A stretch of 64,000 nucleotides of DNA, taken from positions 21,936 to 85,935 of the forward strand of contig CAMJPQ010000004.1 of NCBI GenBank assembly GCA_946407745.1. The letters run 5' to 3'. Made by a program: the position numbers and the translations under genes. Of this stretch, positions 1-7,856 are shown piece after piece. Below the pieces are notes generated by a model that saw only the letters and a list, made by a program, of their open reading frames with translations, ran no database searches and was not told the DNA's origin. Source of the stretch: an uncultured Clostridia bacterium (lineage in GTDB: Bacteria > Bacillota > Clostridia > Christensenellales > Aristaeellaceae). The first letter of the stretch is position 1, and each line of letters opens with the position of its first letter.

Positions 1-1
1 C

Positions 2-418
2 GAACGCGAGCTCGCAGAAAGCGAGGGCTTCCACTATTTGCGGCTGGCCTGCAACGATCACAGCTGGCCGGAGGAGGAAGCAGTCGATGCCTTTCTCGCT
101 TTCGTTGATGAATTGGACCGGACTGTCGGGCTGGAAAATGTGTGGCTGCATTTCCACTGCCAGGCCGGGAAGAGCAGGACCGGCATTTTCATGGCAATGT
201 ATGATATGATCCGGAATCCGGAGGTTTCCTTTGAGGATATCATGCTGCGCCACGCAATGACCGGAAGCAGCTATTTCCCCTATGTGAATGAGGAAAGCGA
301 GCTGGCGGCAGTGTATGCGCTGCGTGCGCACCGCATCCGGCAGGTCTATGATTATCTGCACCGGGACCGGAACGATGAAGACGGGATGGCCTGGAGCGAA
401 TGGGTCGCCGGGAGGTGA
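2..418 (+). CDS. Cysteine-dependent (PTP-like) phosphatase, 5' end missing
   Basis: The reading frame is already open at base 2 and runs to a TGA at 416-418, so the N-terminus lies outside the window. The visible ~138 residues contain HCQAGKSRTG, the CX5R P-loop of cysteine phosphatases (nucleophile Cys, phosphate-binding Arg). Upstream is an Asp in NDHSWP, placed where the general acid of PTP-like phytases (myo-inositol-phosphate phosphatases) sits. Such enzymes hydrolyse phosphate monoesters by a cysteinyl-phosphate intermediate. The substrate could be inositol phosphate or phosphotyrosine; the missing N-terminus would show whether it is exported. A phosphatase remnant and other phosphatases follow within 12 kb. 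Confidence 0.7.
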   Translation, partial: ERELAESEGFHYLRLACNDHSWPEEEAVDAFLAFVDELDRTVGLENVWLHFHCQAGKSRTGIFMAMYDMIRNPEVSFEDIMLRHAMTGSSYFPYVNEESELAAVYALRAHRIRQVYDYLHRDRNDEDGMAWSEWVAGR

Positions 419-463
419 TACCCTCACCGCGCAGCTTTGACGGCAAAACAAAGAGGTGAGCGA

Positions 464-720
464 ATGGATATAAGCATTCTTCTGCCTTTGCAGGATTTCC
501 GCAAAAGAGCCAACAGCATCCTGGCAGACTTTTTCTCCAAATTGTCTTCTTCGGTGAGCTGAACACCGCGCTAGTGATGATGGCGCTTGTGTGCTGGAGT
601 GTCAGCAAGGAACCGGGAGCCAGCCTGGTGATCCGCCGCGGCCCGGCACTCCTTCCCCGCTTCCAAAGAGGCAGCGCAAAGGGACGTCCTGCCTGTACGA
701 TAACATATCGGATCCAATGA
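464..720 (+). pseudogene. Frameshifted remnant of a PAP2-type membrane phosphatase
   Basis: An ATG at 464 follows a good AGAGGTGAG Shine-Dalgarno and begins MDISILLPLQDFRKRAN, but the frame stops at 560-562. The continuation is found in another frame from about 547 (FFGELNTALVMMALVCWS, then VSKEPG). Joined, the two pieces resemble the usual start of integral-membrane PAP2 phosphatases (LQ-x-FR, an FFS/FFGE stretch, then a hydrophobic helix ending in W-x-x-x-K). Family resemblance weakens after about 640 although the frame stays open to 720, so the rest is deleted or diverged. Calling it a pseudogene is inference from the frame change and the short length (intact PAP2 proteins have about 200-300 residues). 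Confidence 0.5.
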
Positions 721-736
721 TTGGGGGGCAATACCT

Positions 737-2446
737 GTGAAGCAGAATATGAAGGTCATCCTGGCCGTCGCGCTGGTCGCGCTGTGCTTCTGCGCCGCGG
801 CCGACGCAGAGAACATCACCGGCACATGCGGTGATGCGCTCCACTGGTCGTTCACCAGCAATACCGGTGTGCTGACCATCAGCGGCACCGGCCCGATGTG
901 GGACTTCAATGATGAGCAGCCCGGCTGGTATTCCTATAGGAATCCGCTCCCGGCCGGCGTGATCGGGGTGGGGGTCATCGGCTCCGTCGTGGTCGGCCCT
1001 GGCTCCTCCGCCGGGATCAAATCAGTGGTCATTGAGAGCGGCGTGACCTCCATCGGCGACCGCGCCTTCGCCTCCTGCACCAGCCTGACCGATGTGGCCG
1101 TGTCCGCTGATGTGGAGCGCATCGGCGTGGGCGCCTTCGCCGGTGATGACTCGCTGCAGCGCGTCACACTATTGGGAAAGGACACTGTCATCGGTGACAG
1201 CAGCCAAGATGTTTTCACCGGCTGCGGTGAAAGCCTGATACTGTGCGGCTGGAGCGGCTCCACGGCGGAGGCTTACGCACAGGCCGCCCACCTCACTTTT
1301 GAGCGCTACATTCCCTCCGGCCAGTGCGGCAGCGGCGTGAACTGGAGTCTGAACACGGAAACCGGCGTGCTGACCATCAGCGGCACAGGGGCAATGGAGG
1401 ATTACACCTACACAGACCACGCGCCCTGGTACAGCCTGCGTGAGGGCATCACCTCCGCGGTCATTGAAGGCGGTGTAACCGGCATCGGCGACCAGGCGTT
1501 CATGGAGTGCGCCGGCCTCACTTCTGTCAGCATTGCGGACGGCGTTACCGCCATCGGTGCCGGCGCCTTCGCCCTGTCCGGACTGACACAGGTCACACTC
1601 CCAGACGGAGTGGCCGTCATTCCCGACTCCGCCTTCGCCTACTGCACCAGTCTCACTGACGTAGTCCTTCCGCCCAGCGTGACCGTCATTGACAGTTACG
1701 CCTTCGGCGGCTGTGCCGGCCTCACCGGCATCGTTCTGCCCGGCAGTGTGGCCAGCATCGGCGCAGGCGCCTTTGAGTACTGTACTGGCCTGAGTGATAT
1801 CATTCTTCCGGACAGCCTGACCAGCCTCGGTCTTGCCGCTTTCCATGCGTGCGCCGGGCTTGAAAGCGTCACCTTTCCAGGCAGCCTGACCTTGGTACCG
1901 GACAGCGCCTTTTATGAGTGCGCTTCGCTCTCCCGTGTAATCATCCCCGAAAGTGTGACCGCCATCGGTGATGAGGCATTCAGGTATTGTCCCTGCCTGA
2001 CGGATGTCACCCTACGCAATGCGGAAACAGTCATTGGCGAAGACGTATTTGCAGACGGTGCCGACGTGACGCTCCGCGGCTACCCCGGCTCCACCGCCGA
2101 AGCCTACGCGCTCGGCCACAGCTACATCACCTTTGTTCCCTTCCCCGCTGTGCTCACCTCGCCGGACTTTGCTCTCCCGGAAGACCTGACGCGTATTGAG
2201 TATGAAGCCTTCTGCGGCGGCAACATGACCTCGGTATGGATTCCGGACAGCGTGACCTTCCTCGGCGACAGGGCCTTTGCCGAATGCGCGAGCCTCTCTC
2301 AGATCCGCATTCCCGCCTCTGTCAGCGAAATCCCCGCGGATCTGTTCGAGTCCATCGACACAGCACAGCTCACCATCTTCGGTACCCCCGGCTCCGCAGC
2401 CGAGACCTATGCCGCCGGTGCGGGCATCCGGTTCGAAGCGGAGTAG
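737..2446 (+). CDS. Exported BspA-like leucine-rich repeat protein
   Basis: The 569-residue protein starts at GTG 737 after a GGGGGG Shine-Dalgarno. Residues 1 to about 25 form a signal peptide (basic start, hydrophobic core, cleavage near ADA-EN). It carries two copies of a CG-x-W-S-x-TGVLTISGTG-x-M module (about residues 30-55 and 198-225), each followed by LRR_5 (BspA/TpLRR) repeats with the pattern IPDSVT-x-IGD-x-AF-x-C-x-SL. There is no sortase motif or clear C-terminal anchor. BspA-like proteins of gut bacteria usually act at the cell surface in adhesion or binding; the target here cannot be read from sequence. It is monocistronic, with a terminator directly downstream. Confidence 0.85.
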   Translation: MKQNMKVILAVALVALCFCAAADAENITGTCGDALHWSFTSNTGVLTISGTGPMWDFNDEQPGWYSYRNPLPAGVIGVGVIGSVVVGPGSSAGIKSVVIESGVTSIGDRAFASCTSLTDVAVSADVERIGVGAFAGDDSLQRVTLLGKDTVIGDSSQDVFTGCGESLILCGWSGSTAEAYAQAAHLTFERYIPSGQCGSGVNWSLNTETGVLTISGTGAMEDYTYTDHAPWYSLREGITSAVIEGGVTGIGDQAFMECAGLTSVSIADGVTAIGAGAFALSGLTQVTLPDGVAVIPDSAFAYCTSLTDVVLPPSVTVIDSYAFGGCAGLTGIVLPGSVASIGAGAFEYCTGLSDIILPDSLTSLGLAAFHACAGLESVTFPGSLTLVPDSAFYECASLSRVIIPESVTAIGDEAFRYCPCLTDVTLRNAETVIGEDVFADGADVTLRGYPGSTAEAYALGHSYITFVPFPAVLTSPDFALPEDLTRIEYEAFCGGNMTSVWIPDSVTFLGDRAFAECASLSQIRIPASVSEIPADLFESIDTAQLTIFGTPGSAAETYAAGAGIRFEAE

Positions 2447-2472
2447 CCGGCGCCGTCACCTCAGCATCATCG

Positions 2473-2505
2473 GCCGCACCCGGCGCATGGGTGCGGCTTT
2501 TCTTT
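2473..2505 (+). terminator. Rho-independent terminator of the LRR gene
   Basis: A 9-bp GC-rich stem (2473-2481 with 2489-2497) is followed by a T-rich tract. Confidence 0.8.
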
Positions 2506-2514
2506 CTAAGGCAA

Positions 2515-2543
2515 GGTAAAAGGCACCGGTTCAAGCGGTGCCT
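2515..2543 (-). terminator. Terminator of the acyltransferase gene
   Basis: An 8-bp inverted repeat, AGGCACCG/CGGTGCCT with a 7-nt loop, is followed by TTTT when read on the minus strand. It lies just beyond the stop of the minus-strand gene. Confidence 0.65.
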
Positions 2544-2594
2544 CTGCGATCATTGATGCTTCGCCTGTCTGTTCCGCGCCTTTACAGCGCGGCC

Positions 2595-4673
2595 TCAGCG
2601 GCTTTCGTTCATCATCTTTTCCATCTGCTCTCTGGTTTCACGCGCGATGCGCTCTGCCTCCTCCTGCCGGTCGCTGCCGGGGCGGTAGACGATTTCCTCC
2701 CCGAAGGTGATCACACGGGTCTGCTTGTTGGCGTACATCGGCAGAAAGCGGCAGCACTTGCCGGTTCGGTTGTAGTAGACCGGCGCCAGCATGGCAAAGC
2801 CGGAAAACAGCTCTCCCAGTCCGCCCTGCTCATAGCCGTGGTCCTGTCCCTGCGCGTTGGGGTTTTCCGGGAAAATGAGCAGGTTGTCGCCGGCCTGCAT
2901 CGCCTCCACCGATTCGCGGAAGGTCTTGATCAGCTGTCCCGGCTGGTCGCGGTACACGGGGATGCATTCCAGCTGGTTCATCGCCCACACGCACAGCCGG
3001 GCAACGACCCTGGCCAGCGGAGCCCTTATGGGCCTGGGAAAGCGCTGGTTGTCCTTAAAGGTGTACTTGTAGATGTACTGAAACACCTTCTCCGGGTCGC
3101 CCATGATATTGGAGATGGACCAGGCCCTGACCGGCACGGGAAGGTAGCTCACAGCAATCATCGGCCCGTACAGCTCGCCATGGTTGCACAGGAAGATGAT
3201 GGGGTTGTCGGTGTTCGGGCGGATGCGCTGGACGCCGACGAGGCGGTGGCGATAGACCCGACGGATAATCACCTTGAGCGCGGAGGTCACAAACGCCTGG
3301 CTGTGGCTGCCCACCACCTTCCGCTGCAGCTGCTTCTCCAGCGCGGCGTTTTCTCCGCCCTCCTCCTGCATGCGCAAAAAGCGTGTCAGCTTGTCCAGCG
3401 TTCGGGTGGACAGGGGGAAGCGGAAGGTAAAAATGACTGCCGCCAGTACCGTCAGCAGCGCGGGCAACAGCAGTATGGGCCTGAAGTCCAGCGAAAAGGG
3501 CTCCTGCGACCAGGGCAGCCGCTGCCCCGTCAGCACCGTGACGAGCGTCAGCAGAAGCAGCGCCCCCATCTGCCCCAGCAGGGAGGAAAGCTGCAGCGTC
3601 GCTGTGCGCAGGCTGCGCAGCCCGGTCAGGTCCCTTCCCGCGACAAAGTGCGCCACGTCCACCATCGCGCGCTCCAGCCAGTCGCATACGGTAGCGCACA
3701 GGGTCATGCCGCCTGTGCACAGGCCAAGGCAGAGATATATGGTCGGCAGGTCCACGCCGCCCCTCAGCGCCCGGCGGAAGGTGTTCAGCCCGAACAGCCA
3801 CAGGAACAGGCCAACGAGCAGTATGTTGGTCGGATTGGTATACCTGCTGTTGGCTCTCCGGTGCGCATACCAGATTTCGGCGGCCTCGCGGCACACAAAC
3901 GACACCGCGATACCGACGGCCAGATCGGTCACCATGCTGTAGGAGGCCACAGCAAGCTGTGTGTACAGAAGCGCCATGGTCAGCTGCAGTCCGACGGTGA
4001 TCAGCGCGGAAAGCTTCTCGAACACGCGGAAGGCATTCGCTTCGCGCAGTGTCTCCCGCAGGTGGTTCAGCTTTTCCTCGTCCTGCGGGCCATCCTTCGC
4101 CAAGGCACGGCGTTCCGCCAGCTCCTTGTACTGGCTGTAGGCCGCAGCCAGCGCGCAAAGGGCATAGCCGTCCACATACTGCCAGGCGATGTCCGGGGGC
4201 AGCCACACCAGGTCAATCCACATCAGGGCCAGTGCCGGCACAAGGTGCAGCAGGATGAAGACAGCAATAAACCATGAGCGCTTGAAGCCGCCCCTGGCAT
4301 AGCTGTCCACCAGCCGCATGCCAAAGCCGTCGCGTATGAGCATGGCCAGCACCACGGCAAACAGCAGCCACAGGTCACTGTCGTGCAGGCGGAATGGGTA
4401 AATGACCACAACACTGAGGCTGATGACCATCAGCACACATAAAAGCGCCGTGTGCCACAATCGGGCGGTGCGCGGCAGCAGCGCGCGCCGCTGACCGGCA
4501 TAGGTCGTAAAGAAAACCTGCCCCACCTGGGCGGTAAGGTACAGTGCGCCGCCGAAAAGCGGCAGGCCCACCAGCGCATTGGACAGCAGCAGGCAGTATA
4601 TGTAGGAATACACACTGCTCACACTCATCATGCGGCCAAGCACGCCGGAGGAAATAGGTCGGGATCTCAACAT
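2595..4673 (-). CDS. Multi-pass membrane protein fused to a PlsC-like acyltransferase domain
   Basis: 692 residues. About residues 25-440 hold many hydrophobic segments. The C-terminal ~200 residues look like a lysophospholipid/glycerol-phosphate acyltransferase: NHGELYGP (about 497-504) corresponds to motif I and FPEN (about 601) to the FPEG motif. The canonical HX4D aspartate is a Gly here (H-GELY-G), so the catalytic dyad is altered. It probably acylates a lipid or glycolipid at the membrane; the N-terminal part could act in transport or flipping, which is inference. The start follows a GAGG Shine-Dalgarno. It is separated from the upstream minus-strand genes by terminators. Confidence 0.65.
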   Translation of the reverse strand: MLRSRPISSGVLGRMMSVSSVYSYIYCLLLSNALVGLPLFGGALYLTAQVGQVFFTTYAGQRRALLPRTARLWHTALLCVLMVISLSVVVIYPFRLHDSDLWLLFAVVLAMLIRDGFGMRLVDSYARGGFKRSWFIAVFILLHLVPALALMWIDLVWLPPDIAWQYVDGYALCALAAAYSQYKELAERRALAKDGPQDEEKLNHLRETLREANAFRVFEKLSALITVGLQLTMALLYTQLAVASYSMVTDLAVGIAVSFVCREAAEIWYAHRRANSRYTNPTNILLVGLFLWLFGLNTFRRALRGGVDLPTIYLCLGLCTGGMTLCATVCDWLERAMVDVAHFVAGRDLTGLRSLRTATLQLSSLLGQMGALLLLTLVTVLTGQRLPWSQEPFSLDFRPILLLPALLTVLAAVIFTFRFPLSTRTLDKLTRFLRMQEEGGENAALEKQLQRKVVGSHSQAFVTSALKVIIRRVYRHRLVGVQRIRPNTDNPIIFLCNHGELYGPMIAVSYLPVPVRAWSISNIMGDPEKVFQYIYKYTFKDNQRFPRPIRAPLARVVARLCVWAMNQLECIPVYRDQPGQLIKTFRESVEAMQAGDNLLIFPENPNAQGQDHGYEQGGLGELFSGFAMLAPVYYNRTGKCCRFLPMYANKQTRVITFGEEIVYRPGSDRQEEAERIARETREQMEKMMNESR

Positions 4674-4769
4674 GACAGCCTCGCTGGAGGTACGGCAGCA
4701 GCGCCGCCGGAGAGTAGCGCATACATAGCATGTTCAAGTTTATCACAGTTTTTCATAATGAGAAAGTCT

Positions 4770-4808
4770 TTTTTTTGCGCCGTCTTTTCCAAAAGCGGCG
4801 CAAAAAAA
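4770..4808. terminator. Bidirectional terminator-type palindrome
   Basis: A T7-GCGCCG arm pairs with CGGCGC-A7, with further internal CTTTT/AAAAG pairing. It can terminate transcription on either strand and insulates the acyltransferase gene from the exported-protein genes upstream. Confidence 0.6.
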
Positions 4809-4828
4809 GAGCCCGAAGCGGTTCGGGC
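4804..4828 (-). terminator. Terminator of the exported-protein operon
   Basis: On the minus strand the stem GCCCGAA/TTCGGGC with a 4-nt loop is followed by a run of Ts. It lies 22 bp past the stop of the 4851-5402 gene. Confidence 0.8.
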
Positions 4829-4850
4829 CCTTTGCCGGACAATCAGGCTG

Positions 4851-5402
4851 TTATTCCACAGGCACAAAATCAAGATCGCTCAGGAACTGAATGGCAGTCT
4901 GAATCTCCTGTTCTGTCAGGGTGCTGCCTTCCGCCGCGCCTCCCTTGACCAGCACAAATTCTACTGCATAGCCCTGATAGATTGTATAGATGTCCACAAA
5001 ATCCGTGCCGTCCTGCGTTTCCTTCACGACCATCAGCTTGGTGCCGTGTGCTGTTTCCATGTAGGAGATATCGACGATATCTTCCTCCCGGAAGGTCGCC
5101 TCGATCTGCGCCAGCGCGTCTGCGTCCAGGTCGTTGAGGCACTCCACCTCCGCCAGCAGCTCATCCATGGCGATGGACAGCACCATCATGGGCTTGCTCT
5201 CATCCTCGCTCAGCAGCGTGGCAAGATAGGTACCGTCATCAGCTGTTTCCGGCACGATGGTGTATCCGTCCGGCACGGAGCATTTCAGGTCAAACGCGCC
5301 CTTGACGCTGATGGTGCCGATATGGGTCTTTTCCGCTTCCGCGGCGGCGGCGCAGGTCAGCGCCAGCGCCAGGCAAAGCATGACCGCAATGATTCTTTTC
5401 AT
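4851..5402 (-). CDS. Exported protein of unknown function (183 aa)
   Basis: The ATG at 5402 follows AAGGAGG. Residues 1 to about 23 form a signal peptide with cleavage near AEA-EK and no lipobox cysteine. The mature part is a small acidic alpha/beta domain (GTISVKGAFDLKCSVPDGYTI and a C-terminal TEQEIQTAIQFLSDL). The layout resembles short exported proteins that carry a single PsbP-like or lipoprotein-like fold, but I recognise no named family. It is the last gene of a run of same-strand exported proteins (7635 to 4851) with gaps of 32 and 53 bp, followed by terminators. Confidence 0.7.
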   Translation of the reverse strand: MKRIIAVMLCLALALTCAAAAEAEKTHIGTISVKGAFDLKCSVPDGYTIVPETADDGTYLATLLSEDESKPMMVLSIAMDELLAEVECLNDLDADALAQIEATFREEDIVDISYMETAHGTKLMVVKETQDGTDFVDIYTIYQGYAVEFVLVKGGAAEGSTLTEQEIQTAIQFLSDLDFVPVE

Positions 5403-5434
5403 TTATTCTTTCCTCCTTGCGCCTGAAAGGCTCA

Positions 5435-6118
5435 TTACTTTGAAACGAACTTCTTTGTGATGAAGCCGACCATGCCGGTCACAGGGTCCTTCACCTGGTA
5501 CCAGTTCCTGGTCTCGGCCAGCACCGTCAGGGGCTTGTTCTGCGGGCAGGTGAGAATGCGCTCCGCCTCAAGAGAGGGCGCCCAGCGGAGGTTGACCCAG
5601 CCGGAGGCGCGGGAGGGGCGGGCGTACACCGTGAACTGACGGTCCACCTGCACGGCGGTCTTGAACTCGTTGTTCATGTCCGCAAACAGCCTGCTCTGGT
5701 CCTTGCCGGTGTAGGTCGGGGTCGCAGGCGCCGCGGTCGGGGTGGGCTGGAACTTGCCGGGGTTGTTTCTGGTCAGGTACCGCGTGGATACCCAGGCGGC
5801 ATACTCGGAAACGCCGAAGCCGGGCTTGTTGTAGCGATAGGTGATCAGCGCCCATTCCGGCGTGGTGAAGGTTTCCACATAAATACGGGTTCCGTACTTC
5901 AGCGAGCCGACCACATTTCCGTTGATGCCGTCGCGCACGTTCAGACCATTGCCGTTGTCGGTCCTGACATAGTAGTAGCCCTGGTTCGGATCCTGATAGG
6001 AATAGCTATCGGCGCTGGTGTCGGAGTAAGAGTACGCTTCATCCGCAAGGGCCGCTGTGGCAGCCACAGCCGTCAGGGCTGCAAGGATCAGCGCAAGCGC
6101 CATGATTCTTCTGGTCAT
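5435..6118 (-). CDS. Exported protein with two bacterial SH3 domains
   Basis: 227 residues, with ATG at 6118 after AGAAGGAGG. A signal peptide (cleavage about residue 25, ALA-DE) precedes a Tyr/Ser-rich stretch, a first SH3b-like domain (about 48-112, with GLNVRDGINGNVVGSL), a Thr/Pro/Ala linker (about 120-135) and a second SH3b-like domain (about 165-227, VNLRWAPSLEAERI then NWYQVKDP and VGFITKKFV). Bacterial SH3 domains typically bind cell-wall peptides. There is no catalytic domain, so it is probably a wall-binding or adaptor protein. It lies in the exported-protein cluster between the HAD phosphatase and the 183-aa protein. Confidence 0.8.
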   Translation of the reverse strand: MTRRIMALALILAALTAVAATAALADEAYSYSDTSADSYSYQDPNQGYYYVRTDNGNGLNVRDGINGNVVGSLKYGTRIYVETFTTPEWALITYRYNKPGFGVSEYAAWVSTRYLTRNNPGKFQPTPTAAPATPTYTGKDQSRLFADMNNEFKTAVQVDRQFTVYARPSRASGWVNLRWAPSLEAERILTCPQNKPLTVLAETRNWYQVKDPVTGMVGFITKKFVSK

Positions 6119-6171
6119 CGTTCATTCCTCCTTCTCTGGTCGACCTGTTTTTCCCCGGAACAAAGGCAGGC

Positions 6172-7635
6172 TTACTTTCCGGCGTAGAATTCCGTGCTGG
6201 TCGGATTCTTCTGAATCAGCACAGAGCTCTGGTTGAACACCTTGAGCAGCTCGTCCGCCGCGGCGTGCACCTGTTCCTCCGTTGTGTCGCTGAGATAAAT
6301 CACCAGGGTGTATTCCTGGTAATTCACACCGCTTTCATCCACCCAGCCGCCGTTGGCCTCCTGCATGGTGTAGCCGCCGAAGTGGCGAATCAGGATGTCC
6401 CGCGCCTGCTCCCTGGCTTCCTCCTGGGTGAACACAGGCTTATTGGTGTCCTTGTCGTTGGTGCCAAGGTACATCACATACTGTACATCCTCCGCTGTCT
6501 CCTGCTCAGCCTGCGCGGCATCCACAGGCACCCGGTCCTCCGCCAGCTCCTCCATCCAGTGGAATTCGCCGGTCTTGACCACGTCCTCGCCGTAGATGGT
6601 TTTCCAGTCGTTGGCCATGGAGATAACGTTGTAGCCGCTGTCCTCCCAGCGCTTGCGGAGGGAGTCCGCCTTCGAGGGGTCACCATAATCGCGCTCGCCG
6701 TCATCGGCAATCAGCATGAAGGCCGCGCTGCGGTAGGCGTTTTTGTGGATGGTGTAATTGTGCATACTCACGTCACCGGAGCTGTTGCCGAAGGACAGCA
6801 CCGGCTGGTGGCCGATTTCCTGGGCGATCTGCAGCACCTTGTTGGTTTTCAGGTTCTTGATCAGCAGGTGGTCTGTGCGGACAAGATCGTCCGTGGCGGA
6901 GAACACATAGTTCAGCCCGTCCTCATCCCCCTGATTGGTGGCCGCCAGCTCCACATCCATACCGATGATGTTCTCATAGGGGATATCCAGCATGCCCTCG
7001 ATGAACACGCGGCAGATGAAGCGGTCGCTGCCGGAGCATACATAGCAGGTAAAGCCGTTGTCCTGCAGGTATTCCACCACCTCTACCATGGGAAGGTAGA
7101 AGCAGGTGGCATAGGTCATGTTCTCGAAGCCGTCCGCTTCCCTCACCAGGATTTGGGTGACGAAATCGGAGAATTCGCCCAGCGTCATGCCGGCATAGGC
7201 GCGAGCCGCCTGGATAGCGTGCTGCATGGGCATATCTGAGGAATAGGACTTGTCCAGCGCACCATCGCGCAGGGCACGGCCCACCGCCAGCATTTCCGCG
7301 TCCGGATGGCAGTTGGGATCCTTCAGGATGCGCCAGGCCAGCATATAGTACTCAAGGTAGGTCGGATACAGCTCGCCCATCAGCGTGCCGTCCATGTCGA
7401 ACACCGCGATGCGGTCCGGCTCGGGGATGTAGTCCGGAGAGCTTTCATCCGTCACCGCGTCCACATACTCAATCAGTGTCTTGAGAGCCGGCGCGTCCTC
7501 GTTCCACTGTGTGAACGCCGGCTCGTATTCGTCCGCCGCAGCGGCTTCCTCCGCCAGCGCGAAGGGCGCCACGGCTGTCCACACCATCACTGCGGTCAGC
7601 AGCGCGGCCAACAGAGAAGTCCACCTTGTCCTCAT
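6172..7635 (-). CDS. Exported HAD-superfamily phosphatase with a C-terminal DUF3574-like domain
   Basis: 487 residues, with ATG at 7635 after GGAGGATAAG. An N-terminal signal peptide (cleavage about residue 28, ALA-EE) precedes a phosphoserine-phosphatase-like HAD domain. Motif I is DMDGTL (Asp80/Asp82), the motif II region is CSGSDRF and motif IV is FGNSSGDVSM. The last ~100 residues (MYLGTNDKDTNKPVFTQEEA onward, ending in a VIYLSDTTEEQV strand-helix) resemble DUF3574, a ferredoxin-like domain. It presumably dephosphorylates a small metabolite outside the membrane. Export plus this fusion is unusual for HAD enzymes. It is the first gene of the 7635-4851 cluster, with its own promoter. Confidence 0.75.
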   Translation of the reverse strand: MRTRWTSLLAALLTAVMVWTAVAPFALAEEAAAADEYEPAFTQWNEDAPALKTLIEYVDAVTDESSPDYIPEPDRIAVFDMDGTLMGELYPTYLEYYMLAWRILKDPNCHPDAEMLAVGRALRDGALDKSYSSDMPMQHAIQAARAYAGMTLGEFSDFVTQILVREADGFENMTYATCFYLPMVEVVEYLQDNGFTCYVCSGSDRFICRVFIEGMLDIPYENIIGMDVELAATNQGDEDGLNYVFSATDDLVRTDHLLIKNLKTNKVLQIAQEIGHQPVLSFGNSSGDVSMHNYTIHKNAYRSAAFMLIADDGERDYGDPSKADSLRKRWEDSGYNVISMANDWKTIYGEDVVKTGEFHWMEELAEDRVPVDAAQAEQETAEDVQYVMYLGTNDKDTNKPVFTQEEAREQARDILIRHFGGYTMQEANGGWVDESGVNYQEYTLVIYLSDTTEEQVHAAADELLKVFNQSSVLIQKNPTSTEFYAGK

Positions 7636-7790
7636 TTCTTATCCTCCGTTTCTTTATTTGACGGAAGGCATCCCCATCGGACACATTCCGCGGAAAACTG
7701 TCTGATCGCCCGGTGCACGCAGGTACTGCCACTGAATCACTGTGCATCTGCCGGCAGCTTGATTGTCAGGTTGTTCATGTTCAGTAAATA

Positions 7791-7819
7791 AGTATACAGT
7801 ATATCATCTGCCATGGCAA
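7791..7819 (-). promoter_or_regulatory. Promoter of the exported HAD/SH3 cluster
   Basis: On the minus strand: TTGCCA, a 17-bp spacer, then TATACT. It lies about 155 bp upstream of the HAD gene start. Confidence 0.65.
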
Positions 7820-7856
7820 GCACCATCCGGTTTTCCCTGTTCGTCGGCAGGCTTGA

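Noticed and set aside
2538..4277. Very long plus-strand open frame opposite the acyltransferase gene
   Set aside because: It is antisense to a clearly coding minus-strand gene, has low-complexity Gln/His/Arg composition and no ribosome site.
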